This document shows positions 47,153-57,754 of a stretch of DNA of 64,000 bases, piece by piece. Source of the stretch: Perca fluviatilis. Taxonomy: Eukaryota; Chordata; Actinopteri; Perciformes; Percidae. The position numbers were made by a program, and so were the translations under genes. Where the stretch lies: the NCBI RefSeq assembly GCF_010015445.1, contig NC_053118.1:18237437-18301436 (forward strand), in the 5' to 3' direction. The notes beneath the pieces were generated by a model. The model had not been told where the DNA came from, searched no databases, and worked only from the letters and a program-made list of their open reading frames with translations. Every line of letters starts with the position of its first letter. Position 1 is the first letter of the stretch.

Positions 47153-47985
47153 GATATTGTATAAACAAACAATTACACTTGTACACTGTTGAGGAGTACA
47201 AGTACCTGGGGGTGTACTTAAACAATAAACTGGACTGGACTAGACACGCCGAGGCTGTCTACAAAAAGGGCCAAAGTCGACTCTTTTTCCTGAGGAGGCT
47301 GAGGTCCTTTAACACCTGCCGGACAATGCTGAAGATGTTCTATCAGTCTGTTGTGGCCAGTGCTATTTTCTTCGCTGTCACATGCTGGGGCAGTGGGATG
47401 AAAGTAGCAGACACCAACAGACTGAACAAACTGATTAGGAGGGCTGGTGATGTCGTGGGGGAGGAGCTGGACACACTGATGACCGTGGCTGAGAGGAGGA
47501 TGCTGTCCAGGCTTCAGTCCATCTTGGATAATGTCTCCCACCCTCTCTACGACACACTGGCCCAGCAGAGGAGCACCTTCAGCAGAAGACTCCTCTCACC
47601 CAGATGCACCACAGAGCGCCACAGGAAATCGTTCCTGCCTGTGGTCATTAAACTTTATAACACCTCCCTCAGAGAGTCACACACCCCCTCTCTGTAAGCA
47701 TCTCATCTCAAACATAGACAATAGACAATCACTTCTCCTTTTTTTTTTCGCACTATAATCATCTCAACAGACAATTCATTTTCTCTTTTTTATTGCACTA
47801 TTTGCACATTATTGCTGTACATTTCATATTTTATATATTATTACTGTATATTTGTTATTATTATATATGTTTAAAGTATTGATAATATATGTTGTTTTTA
47901 TTTGTTGCTTGTATATCTGGAGTTGTAACGAAAATAATTTCCCCCTGGGATTATTAAAGTATTTCTGATTCTGATTCTGATTCTG
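47153..47985 (+). mobile_element. 3' end of an L2-like LINE
   Basis: The plus-strand frame 47179-47697 encodes the C-terminal part of a LINE ORF2: YKYLGVYLNNKLDW, FYQSVVASAIFFAVTCWG and LYDTLAQQRSTFS, with a natural stop. The 3' end carries the short repeat (TTCTGA)n at 47966-47988, typical for L2-type elements. The block 1 sister lacks the coding part and retains only ATTCTGATTCTGATT (about 38015), so the two blocks differ here. Confidence 0.85.
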
Positions 47986-48137
47986 ATTAAAACACATTAT
48001 TAAGCCTTTGTGAACCAGTTATCTGGCCTTACCATCCCATATTTCAGCTAGTAAAAGTATTTTCTACTATTTTTCCTATAACTTCTAAACCGTCTGTGGC
48101 AGTGCTCCGTGTGTGAGGATAAACAAAGTCACATGAC

Positions 48138-48282
48138 TAGAAAAAAAGAAAAAAAATGAAAAAATGAAAAAATGAAAGAAATGAAAGAAATGAAAAAAAT
48201 GAAAGTAATGAAAAAATGAAGAAAATGAAAAAAATGAAAAAAAAAATGAAAAAAAATGAAAAAAATTTAAAAAATGAAAGAA
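48138..48282. repeat. (GAAAAAAT)n-like low-complexity tract
   Basis: About 145 bp of ATGAAAAAA / ATGAAAG units, much expanded compared with the sister at 38298-38312 (AAAAAAAGAAAGAAAAG). The Phe/Ser- and Lys/Met-rich frames across it are spurious. Confidence 0.9.
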
Positions 48283-48712
48283 AAGTTTATTTAGGCTATT
48301 TCTCCAGAGGGGCAGTTGAGCCAATCAGGGCAAACGGGTTATTGTTGCCCGGGCAACGTACCTGTGCACGTCCCTGGGGCATTGCTGTAATTCTCAGCTA
48401 ATAACAGAACTGTGTGACTAAAAACATCCCACACCTTATTCAACAAAGGTTTAGATCACAGAAGGCATAACAACTTATTGTACAATATTACCATCAGTTT
48501 GTTCTATCAGGTTGTGAATGCTGTAGGCGTAGTTAAAAGGTGGTAGGCCTACACTTTGATACCAGATCAGTGCGATCACATTAATCAAACTACATCAGTG
48601 GAAATCTTCAATCTCAGATAATGTTTACAGCTCGCCATGTATAAAGACAACAAAAGAAAAATGATTTGCTATTTACAGTTTCAGCATTTGTTTCTTCTTG
48701 TTATGGACAGAC

Positions 48713-49822
48713 TTATACTTCAGTACTAACTGACTTCCCAGTGCTCCGACTGGTAACCATTGAGTTTGTGTAGGTATAAGAACGAGAAACCTCTTCCTGG
48801 AAGGCAGTCTCCAAAACATTCAGGATGGATTTGCGGACTTTATCCTTGAAATCTTGGCCCATGAACACATACAGCAATGGGTTCAGGCAACTGTTGATAA
48901 AGGCCAGGCTGGTTGCTATAGGGACTCCGATAGTGGTGACATAGTTTAATGTTTCACTTTCAAAATTAGCCAGGTGGTTTACCAACTCAATTAAAGCCAT
49001 GATGTGATAAGGAGCCCAGCACAGGAAGAAAGTGGTGATAACTGCAGCGATGATCTTAAAAGGGCGACTTGATTGGCTGGCCAGGGTACGGTTTCTTCTG
49101 ATACGATGGATTATCACAGCATAACAGGAGACAATGACAGTGAAGGGAACAACAAATCCCAGGAGGAAGCGGGTGATGGTCATGGCCTGATTGCGAAACT
49201 GTCGCAGCTGATTCACAGATGGTGTTTCATAGTCATCAGATAAAGCAAAGTTGTTGAAGCAGTTGATGATGTTTTCATTGTCATATGATGGCCCAGTGTC
49301 CCTGAAGATGAAGTGTGGAGTGCTGAGAATCAGAGCCAGAACCCAAATACCCAGACTCACAAAGGACGCCTTGCGTACACTTCGGTGGTTCTGGGTCCAG
49401 ACGGGCCACACCACAGACACACATCTGTCCACACTGATCACCACCAGAATGTAGACACTGACAAACATGTTCAGGAAGTTCAATGTACTGTTCAGTTTGC
49501 ACATAAACTTGCCGAAAGGCCAGTGGAAGTCCGTAGCCAGGTACGTCACACTCAGGGGCAAAAATCCTGTGAAGAGGAAGTCGGCCACAGCGAGGTTGAG
49601 GAACCAAACTGTGTTAACAGTTTTCTTCATCTTGAACCCGGTCACCCAGATAACCACTCCATTACCGAGCAAACCAAGAACAAAGGCCAGGCAGTAAACA
49701 ATGAGAGACATGGTGTGGAGAGACTGTCTCAGCTCAGCATACTGGTCGATAAACATAGAGCCATTTTTTCTTGATACGTCTGTTGTAGTGATGTGATAGG
49801 AAGGGGTAGCATTCATCTCCAT
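48713..49822 (-). CDS. Chemerin-receptor-like chemoattractant GPCR, copy 3
   Basis: A 369-residue class A receptor, probably the least altered of the array. Start: ATG 49822 (the codon before it is GTG); it follows acceptor CCATTGCAG and the UTR block TTCTCAAGATAG. Seven hydrophobic segments span about 38-318. Key residues: glycosylation site N4, C108-C188 disulfide, D81 (2.50), P89 (2.58), DRC 132-134, CWAPY 268-272, NPLLY 314-318, and a C-terminal -STEV that fits a class I PDZ ligand. Ser/Thr-rich tail residues at 346-366 are candidate GRK/arrestin sites. The N-terminus lacks the acidic Tyr patch of copies 1 and 5. Loop 3 reads NHLANFE, shared with the pseudogene at 44761. Exon 1 is at 50609-50645. 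As a CMKLR1/FPR-like receptor it would signal through Gi in leukocyte migration; the ligand is unknown. Confidence 0.92.
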   Translation of the reverse strand: MEMNATPSYHITTTDVSRKNGSMFIDQYAELRQSLHTMSLIVYCLAFVLGLLGNGVVIWVTGFKMKKTVNTVWFLNLAVADFLFTGFLPLSVTYLATDFHWPFGKFMCKLNSTLNFLNMFVSVYILVVISVDRCVSVVWPVWTQNHRSVRKASFVSLGIWVLALILSTPHFIFRDTGPSYDNENIINCFNNFALSDDYETPSVNQLRQFRNQAMTITRFLLGFVVPFTVIVSCYAVIIHRIRRNRTLASQSSRPFKIIAAVITTFFLCWAPYHIMALIELVNHLANFESETLNYVTTIGVPIATSLAFINSCLNPLLYVFMGQDFKDKVRKSILNVLETAFQEEVSRSYTYTNSMVTSRSTGKSVSTEV

Positions 49823-50608
49823 CACTATCTTGAGAACTGCAATGGCAACATTAAGAAAAAATATGAACTTTTTCCTTTTTCCCCCTTACATAGATGTTCA
49901 ATTCTTCATGGGATGTGTAGGCCTACTTATTAATCTTAAAATAATACCTACTTTTCAGTGCATTTATGAATGAATCAATAAGGACACATCTTTGAAATGA
50001 ACTGAAGTGACGAACGTATTTCAAATAAAACAAAATTCATGCAATTCTCTAGATCCAATGATAAAGATTACAATAATATACAATATTGGCTAGGTCGCAG
50101 AATGCAAATAGGCTTTCTTGTCATGGGGCTTGATGAGAAATGTACACTTGAATATTATTTAGAAACACTTGTGGATGAACTGCAACGGAAGTTTGTCCTG
50201 CTGCAGCCTCCCTCTGACCTGTAGACTATGTGGATGTCAACAAAACATTTAAACTTGCCCACTGTAACTGTTAGACCTTTTCTATTTTATTCTAATAAAC
50301 TGTTAAATCTCTTTTGACACGTAAACGAGGAACGTATTTTGGTGACCAAAAAAGCTTTTTAGTTTGACCAACTGTGTTTTCTTTTTTAAAATAATTATTG
50401 ACCCACAACATCAGCATGCTCTCTGAAACAAAGCTGTTTATCTTACTTAATTCATTTTAATAAGGCTATTTGCTCTATTATTCAAATCAAATCCAGGGTA
50501 AGAGGTCTCTATACCCAATTCAATTTTTGTCATATTTCATTTTAACAGCCTTGTTGGAGGAATCTCGCGTAAAAATTACAAATTCTAGTAGTAACAAAAG
50601 TTACGTAC

Positions 50609-50680
50609 CTTTCTCAAAGCTCTCCAGTTGGTTGAGGATGAGTCTGTGGCAGAAGTATCAAAGTGACAGATTTATAATAC
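50609..50680 (-). promoter_or_regulatory. Exon 1 and TATA box of receptor copy 3
   Basis: Exon 1 ends ..GGAGAGCTTTGAGAAAG at 50609, before donor GTACGTAAC. A TATA box (ATTATAAATC on the minus strand) lies at 50669-50678, placing the transcription start near 50645. Compared with copy 4, about 20 bp directly upstream of the TATA box, including the TGACGT site, are deleted. Confidence 0.65.
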
Positions 50681-50700
50681 CACTGCCCACATAGAGGCGG

Positions 50701-52494
50701 AGCCACAGACAGCAAGTGCCAGCGCACACACAAATCATTTATTCTTCCTGAAGTCTATTAGCCTACATCTCTTGTAGCCCAAACACATTATTCAACACAA
50801 CTATTTATCTCTTTTACTAAAACAAAAATGTGTCTCCATTGATATGAACTACATAATGCATATACAATACATTACACTGTTTGGAGCAGCACATATAGCT
50901 CTTTGAGTGTGGTTGCTTTGTATTAATTGAGTGAATCAACGTCAACAACATGTAGGTTACATATTCTAATGTCCCATGTCTTTACCCTGCCCCACCTTAT
51001 AAGAAAGTCAAAGCACAATCTGTTAATAACTCAGGTTTGCCAAATAGTTTTGTAAAATAGCAGGTAATTTCCTTTTTGCCACTTTCCACTTGAAGCTGGC
51101 CACAAATGTTGCTGCTTCTGTGGATGTGCCCCAGCAAGCAAAAGAGATCTGAAGCAAAAATATGTCTTTTGACATATTATTTTGGCTATCAAGGAAATTA
51201 CACACGTCTAGCTCTTTCCTGTCAGCATCCTGTTTTGTACTGTCATGTCATGGCAGTTGGCTATTACTCATACTTTAAGAAATAAGTTTGAGCAAGCAAA
51301 AAATGTTTCCATAAACAGTACTGGCACCACTTTAGTATCACTCAAACATACAATATCAAATTATACCATGCAGTAAAACATACACCACAATGTCACTGTA
51401 TTCCTAATGTTTAACTTTAAAAAAATGTATGACCCCATGGATGAAGAGCAAACCCATTCAATTTGTAACAAACCGGTTTACCAACTACTAACACAGTATT
51501 GTTTAACTGTGTAAATGGTGGTTGTTGAAAAGCGGACTGCACTAGTACTCAAGATTGTATCGAGGAGTATGAATAGTAAAAAAAGAGGTAAACCCATGGA
51601 GGATGCAAAATAAACTGTAAGCCAGTTTGACAATTACATTAGCCAATGAGGGAATGTGTGAAAAAAAATACAATAAATAATCATCAATAATATACAATCA
51701 TTTTATGTATTTTATAGCAATTTAAGGAATAATGATAATTGGGCCACAATTATGTAAAATAACATCAAATGTCCAAACTTAACTTACTGTAATATGAACA
51801 AAAAATATTAAACAAGCTACTTGTGTAATATATAACCAATGAAGTGCTTATATTTACTTTTAAAGAAAGTGTGGAAATTAACTTATAACATAACTGATTA
51901 AAGTGATTAAAGTGATGAAATAACAAACTTATAAATAAGATAATTAGATAATGAAAATTCTCTGTTAAAAAAAACATGGAGAAAAGTATAGGCTACATTC
52001 TCAGATTATGGCACAATATGCATGTACTCACATATCAGACATACACCCCACCCTTAGCTCTTTATACAGTAGTACAGACTGAAGGCGGATTGGGTAGATC
52101 TCTTGTATCCATTTGCTCTGTGTGACTAAAACATCCCACTAACACCTTATTCAACAAAGGTTTAGCTCTCAAAAGTCTTCACAACATATTGTACAATATT
52201 ACCATCAGTTCCATCAGGTTGAAAAACTATAAGTGTAATTAAAAGGTGGTAAACTTTAATTCCCGATCAGTTCACCAACCATAGAGTAAAACTCACAGAA
52301 ATCAAGCAAAATCAGGCTGGAATTCTTCAATCTGAGTTCATGTTTACAGCTTTCCCTGAGGGTCAACATTTAAAGACAATAAGCAAAAAAAGTAACTTGT
52401 ACATATGTGTCAACATTATAATATACTATTTTCTATATTTGCCAAGTACATTGACACATACAAGAAATGTTTCCTCTGCCTTTAACCCATCATA
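50701..52494. other. No gene recognised; AT-rich spacer
   Basis: Short frames only. The end of the stretch (52090-52490) matches the 3' flanks of copies 2 and 3 (CTTATTCAACAAAGGTTTAG, ACAATATTACCATCAG), so it is the downstream flank of copy 4. Confidence 0.45.
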
Positions 52495-52990
52495 ACTAAA
52501 GCTTGATTTATGGTCCTGCAGAGGTTTCACACAGAGCTTTCACCGTAGCCTACTTAAGTGGCCTGAAGTTTATACTTGTGTGTTGGTGTGTGCGTCCATC
52601 TTTTAGCAGGCCGGCATCTGTGTGTGTTTGTGTATGTGTGTGTAGTGTGTGTGTGTGTAGGGAGTGTGTAGTAGAGTGAGTGAGCAAGTGACAGCGATTA
52701 GCTTCAGAGCGAAACCGACTCTAGAGTCCTAGTGAGAGAAACAAAGTGTCTCCCCTGTGCTTTCTGATCACGGTGGGAAATCTGTAGGAGTAAAAGTTAA
52801 CCCTCTCCTTGATTTCATGTTGTTTATGGAGAAGGAGAACCAGGAAATGAGTCAGGGGAAATGCAATGCTACCAAGACACAGCCGAGTGACGTGCTTCGC
52901 CGCGATGTGTTGTTACAGTCTCCATGTACTTACGTACGTAGCCACGGCGTAGATTTTACGCAGAAGTATATATCACGCTTAATTAGGAGC
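52495..52990. repeat. DNA-transposon-like repeat, inverted relative to 15290-15700
   Basis: Begins AGCTTGATTTATGGTCCTGCAGAGG and ends GCAGAAGTATATATCACGCTTAA, partly inverted ends. Internal blocks match the repeat at 15290-15660 in opposite orientation. It contains a GTGTGT run at 52619-52660. The 82-codon frame at 52757-53005 is non-coding. Confidence 0.55.
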
Positions 52991-53185
52991 AGTGGGCAGT
53001 CATAGTCCAGTGCCTGTTTCTGTGCCCGTATATCAAGGGCAATGGCAGGTGTTTCCTACTGTAGCAAGCATGTTTTTATATTGGGAGAAAACACTCAGAA
53101 GTGCCTACTTGCTGTGAGGCAACAATGCTAACCACTGAGCCACTGTGCTGCCAACAGTTTCAGTTTCTTCTTGTCATGGACAGCC

Positions 53186-54298
53186 TCAAACTTCAGTACC
53201 AAGAGCTGACTTCCAAGTGCTTGAACTGGTGTCCACTGACTTTGTGTCAGTGTGAGAGCCAGAAACCTCTTCGTTGAAGGCTGTCTCCAAAATCATCTGC
53301 ATGGATTTGGGGACTTTAACCTTGAAATCCTGGCCAATGAACACATACAGCAGTGGGTTCAAGCAACTGTTGATATCGGCCAGGCTGTTGGTTATAGGAA
53401 CTCCGATAGTGGTGACATAGTCTAATGTTTCACTTTGATAATAAGGTATTAAACTCACCAACTCAATTAAAGCCATGATGTGATAAGGAGCCCAGCACAG
53501 GAAAAAAATGGTGATAACTGCAGCGATGATCTTAAAGGGGCGACTTGATTGGCTGGCCAGGGTACGGTTTCTTCTGATACGATGAATTATCACAGCATAA
53601 CAGGAGACAATGACAATGAAGGGAACAACAAATCCCAGGAGGAAGCGGGTGATGGTCATGGCCTGATGACGAAACTGTCGCAGCTGATTCACAGACGGTG
53701 TTTGATAGTCATCAGAAAAAGCAAAGTTGTTGAAGCAGTTGATGATGTTTTCATTGTCATATGATGGCCCAGTGTCCCTGAAGATGAAGTGTGGAGCGCT
53801 GAGAATCAGAGCCAGAACCCAAATACCCAGACTCACAAAGGACGCCTTGCGTACACTTCGATGGTTCCGGGTCCAGATGGGCCACACCACAGACACACAT
53901 CTGTCCACACTGATCACCACCAGAATGTAGACACTGGCAAACATGTTCAGAAAGCCTAATGTGCTGTTGAGTTTGCACATGAACTTGCCGAAAGGCCAGT
54001 GGGAATTCAAAGCCACGTATGTCACTCTGAGGGGCATGGATGCTGTGAAGAGGAAGTTGGCCACAGCGAAGTTGAGAAACCAAACTGTGTACACTGTTTT
54101 CTTCATCTTGAACCTGGTCACCCAGATAACCCCTCCATTACCAAGCACACCAAGAACAAAGGCCAGGCAGCAAATAATGAGAGACATGGTGTAGAGAGAC
54201 TTTCTCAGCTCAGCATGCTTGTTGATATACATAGAGCCATTATTTCCAGAAACATCTGTTTTATTGATGTGATAGGAAAGGGTAGCGGCCATGTCCAT
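53186..54298 (-). CDS. Chemerin-receptor-like chemoattractant GPCR, copy 4 (divergent core)
   Basis: A 370-residue class A receptor. Start: ATG 54298, after acceptor CCATTGCAG and GTCTCAAGACAGTG; the longer frame upstream is intron. Retained: glycosylation site N12 (NKT), C108-C188 disulfide, DRC 132-134, CWAPY 268-272, NPLLY 314-318, C-terminal -GTEV (class I PDZ type). Odd: the near-invariant Asp of TM2 (2.50, sodium site) is Asn81 by a GAC-to-AAC change, and TM7 carries Asp308 (7.43) where all paralogues have Phe. Loop 1/TM2 (SMPLRVTYVALNSHW), the first intracellular loop (VTRFKMKK) and helix 8 (VKVPKSMQM) also differ, while TM3-TM6 stay near-identical to copy 3. Loop 3 (SLIPYYQ) is shared with copy 2. 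Open frame and splice sites are intact. It could be a signalling-altered or decoy receptor, or an early pseudogene. Confidence 0.87.
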   Translation of the reverse strand: MDMAATLSYHINKTDVSGNNGSMYINKHAELRKSLYTMSLIICCLAFVLGVLGNGGVIWVTRFKMKKTVYTVWFLNFAVANFLFTASMPLRVTYVALNSHWPFGKFMCKLNSTLGFLNMFASVYILVVISVDRCVSVVWPIWTRNHRSVRKASFVSLGIWVLALILSAPHFIFRDTGPSYDNENIINCFNNFAFSDDYQTPSVNQLRQFRHQAMTITRFLLGFVVPFIVIVSCYAVIIHRIRRNRTLASQSSRPFKIIAAVITIFFLCWAPYHIMALIELVSLIPYYQSETLDYVTTIGVPITNSLADINSCLNPLLYVFIGQDFKVKVPKSMQMILETAFNEEVSGSHTDTKSVDTSSSTWKSALGTEV

Positions 54299-54701
54299 CA
54301 CTGTCTTGAGACCTGCAATGGCAACATGAAGAAACAATATGAACTTTTTTTCCTTTTTTGGTAACAGTTTATAATAAGAGTACAAATCATATACTTATAC
54401 TATATTATTCTACCGAACCGTTAACAGGGTGTTGATTAATGGGAATAAAATTCCCATAAAGTTAGACGCATGTGTAAAAGAGGAACCCAAAGTTATCAGT
54501 TTGACTGTAGCCTCATATGTTTTCTTTTTATAAATCATTTTGACCCAGAAAAGCAATTAACGTACTATTTAACACATTTTATTTTATTATTCAAAATCAG
54601 GATAAAAGGTCTCTATATCGAAAATCTCGAAAATATCTTGTTAACAACCTTGTTGGATTAATATCTGCCTAAAATATAAAATTTGATGAGTAACAACGTA
54701 C

Positions 54702-54805
54702 CTTTCTCAAAGCTCTCCAGTCGGTTCAAATTGAATCCATAGCAGAAGTCATAAAATTGACAAATTTATATATAATCTGATCCATGGGAAGGAAATGTAA
54801 CGTCA
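54702..54805 (-). promoter_or_regulatory. Exon 1, TATA box and CRE-like half-site of receptor copy 4
   Basis: Exon 1 ends ..GGAGAGCTTTGAGAAAG at 54702 before donor GTACGTTG. TATATATAAA lies at 54765-54774 on the minus strand. A TGACGT half-site (54800-54805) lies about 25 bp upstream. The intron to the coding exon (54313-54701) is 389 bp. Confidence 0.65.
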
Positions 54806-55183
54806 CTGCCCACATGCAGGCGGAGCCACAGGCAGCATGCACCCACAGAAATCCTCCTTTCTCCTGAAGTCTATTACATCTTTTATTTACACTTACATTT
54901 AAACTATGCATCATTGTAAAAAAGTCATCACACTCTTTGGAGCAGCACCTCTGTCCTATATGTCTTTATATCTTTTTCTGACATATCATTTTAATCAATT
55001 TTAGTATGTACAAGTGTATGTTATCTACAGTTATTTCCTGACTCTCCTGTTTTTTACTGTTATTCAGATTTCCTCTGAAATTTTGAAAGACACCTTGCAC
55101 CAACTGCGGTTGGCCTTTACTTATTTCTGAGAAGTGCTTGAGCAAGCACAACATGTTTAATTTTTTAAATATTTTTTAATGTA

Positions 55184-55633
55184 GCATTTTTTAATATTAA
55201 AAAGTATTTTAAAAATTAAAGGATGTTTTTTTAAAAAGAAGCTTTGTGTTATGTGTAGGGGGTTAGCTGAGTTCATCAGAATTATTTTGACATGAATAGG
55301 TCAAAAGGTCAAGCCGCATAATAGATTTCTAGCATTTTTTTACATTAACAAATATTTAAAAAATTGAAGGATGGGTTTTTTGAAAAAATAAGCTTTGTGC
55401 AATGTGTAGGGGAGTTAGCTGAGTTCACCAAAAGTGGTTTGACATGAATAGGTCCAAAGTTCAGGCCGCATAATAGATTTATAGAATTTTTTAATATTAA
55501 AACATATTTTAAAAATCAAAGGATGTTTTTTTTTAAACAATAAGCTTTATGTTATGTGTAGGGGGGTTAGCTGAGTTCATCATAAGTATTTTGACATGAA
55601 TAGGTCAAAATGGCAAGCCACATAATAGATTTT
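55184..55633. repeat. Three ~150-bp tandem repeats
   Basis: Three consecutive diverged units (55184-55332, 55333-55483, 55484-55633). Each has a TTTAAAAATTRAAGGATG stretch, then AAGCTTTGTGTTATGTGTAGG, GTTAGCTGAGTTCA and TTTGACATGAATAGGTC, and ends ATAATAGATTT. No coding content. Confidence 0.9.
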
Positions 55634-55689
55634 TCGAATGTGTCGAATAGCCAATGTCCAATATAAAACCAACTTTACCACGGTGCCAA

Positions 55690-56995
55690 AGTCAGACTGG
55701 AGATGATGCTAATGGATTCCAGAGATCCATTCATAGCCAAAGCTGCCCCCAGGCTAACCACTGGGAAGAAATGGACCCTATCTGAGGCAACCAAGCAGGC
55801 AACGACAGCGCTCCAGCACAGGAACATTGTAGGCGAAGTGCAGCAAGGGAGGAGTGATTTTGGCCTTGGGGCAAATATACCAGCCTGGAACAAGTTCCAA
55901 AGACGCAGGCTTGTGCTTGAGGTGATACGTCAGCAAGAGGAGACAACAAGGTGCGCAAAAGCTGTCGGTCAGGCAAAACAAGGGCAATGACATGGTGAAG
56001 GGGTGGAAGGAGTGGAGAAGAGGAAGATCTCCTGGAAAGAGCTGTGGGAAATGGAGACATTCAAAACAATCTTTGCCATCAAGGCAGCCTATGATGTCTT
56101 GCCATCTCCCAAAAACCTTAACCAGTGGCACGGAGAAGACTCCACATGCCCTCTCTGCAACCAGACTGCAGCAACACTCAAACACATCCGGGTTGCAAGA
56201 CCATCTCATTCAAGGTCGTTACACTTGGCGGCACAACCAGGTGTTAAGGCATCTTACAGCAGTGCTGAAAAGTTGGCGGATTCATCATATCACCGGCCAA
56301 CAATGATATTTGTCCGGAGGCGAGGGCCAAGCCGGACTCTCCACTTCAGAACTGGACGGCTAGGCGGGACAAGTGATTAAAAGCTGGTGGCAGACTTAGG
56401 TCAGAGGCTCTGCTTCCCAGCTGAGATTGCGTCAACCAATTTCAGACCAGACCTCGTACTATGGTCAGCCTCACTCCAGCTCCTTTACATTATCAAGCTT
56501 ACAGTGCCCTGGGAGGATGCAGTGGAGGAGGCCTTCGAGCGCAAGAAGCTTAAGGTACACTGAGCAAGCAGCTGATGCGCAACAGCGAGACTGGACAGCA
56601 AAGTTCCAACCAGTGGAAGTAGGCTGCAGAGGATTTGTAGCCACATCTACTTCAATGCTACTCCGGGAGATGGGAGTGTGAGGGAAGGTCCATCGGCAGG
56701 CAGTCAAAGGCCTCTCCAGAGCTGCTGAAAGGAGTCATTGGCTGTGGATGAAAAGAAAGTACTCCATCTGGGCCCTCAAGTGAGCAGATGGCATCTAGGG
56801 GGTGAGCTCGGGACGCCGGAATTCACCGCTGAACTCTCTGGAGGTGGCGTGGGCCTATCAGCGAAACATCAGTGAAAGAGGGCGCCCACTTGATAACCCG
56901 AAGGATGCCATCTCTTATATATATACTCGACCATCCCACAGAGTCTTTTATCAGTTTGTCTCAAGTATGCAACTAAGGGATGCTTACATCTAGTC
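55690..56995 (+). mobile_element. 3' remnant of a restriction-like-endonuclease LINE (R2/HERO/NeSL-like)
   Basis: Plus-strand fragments in different frames show a Cys-Cys-His cluster, CPLCNQTAATLKHIRV (about 56148-56195), followed by RHNQVLRHL and then RPDLVLWS (about 56440) and LTVPWEDAVEEAFERKK (about 56497). This order, CCHC followed by a PD...K-type nuclease, is what R2-group LINEs carry after the reverse transcriptase. The acidic residue usual before LTVPWE is Lys here, and at least three frameshifts or stops break the frame. Family is inferred from motif order only. Confidence 0.6.
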
Positions 56996-57315
56996 CTACA
57001 CAACAGATCTATTAGTACTACAGGTAATAATAATAAACCCATGCTGTAAAACATACACCATACAGTGCAATACCCCTGTCTTCCTAATGTTTTGTGACCC
57101 CAATGTATGAATAGCATAAATATCAGATTTTAACAAACCAATTTACCAGCTAGTACTTAACAAATTGACATTTCCCTAATATTATTAGAGTAACTAAATC
57201 CACTTTTGCCATTTAGCCTTGACTGAAACATTTCCACAATTCACAGTTGTAGTTGACTACTTTCATTACTTTTAGAAGCAGAGTATTGTCCCATAAATGT
57301 CCTTATTGTTAAAAC

Positions 57316-57723
57316 TAGAGATGCACCGATTACAACTTTCTAGGCCGATTCCGATTTTCTTTGAGTTTGACCTGCCGATACCGATTTTAGTCGATTCCAA
57401 TTTCATTTTTTCTAACCACTTTACAGCACACACAAATATTTATTTCCTATCTTTTCTTTAATAGAACATTTTGCACAGAACACAGAACATAGAACATTTT
57501 GAACAGATAATGGATCACTATAAAATAGAACTATATAAATGACTCCTGGTGTGGGGAAAATCACACATGTAAAAGTGCAATGTTAGAACCATTTCCTTCT
57601 TTTCACATCCAATATCCAACTAAAAAATGTGATATTTAGCAAACTAAACCTCTGTATGAAAACAGGTAATGGCAATCCAATAATATATAAATGATAAAAA
57701 TATATAATATATCAAATAAAACA

Positions 57724-57754
<31 letters not shown>

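Larger units (their letters stand above)
43071..50700. repeat. Segmental duplication, block 2 (truncated receptor + copy 3)
   Basis: Same order as block 1: truncated unit with a C-terminal relic (43432) and a truncated receptor (44761), then a complete receptor gene (48713). The two blocks differ by the LINE (33797-35930), the MITE (37012-37549), the LINE tail (47153-47985), the internal deletion at 45229, and by the 5' flank of the complete gene. Confidence 0.78.

Noticed and set aside
48085..48324. Phe-rich transmembrane-like minus-strand ORF
   Set aside because: Encoded by the (GAAAAAAT)n tract, which is absent in the sister block.
55703..56209. Overlapping ORFs on both strands at 55.7-56.2 kb as novel genes
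   Set aside because: The plus-strand motifs identify a decayed LINE tail; the minus-strand frames are its shadow.
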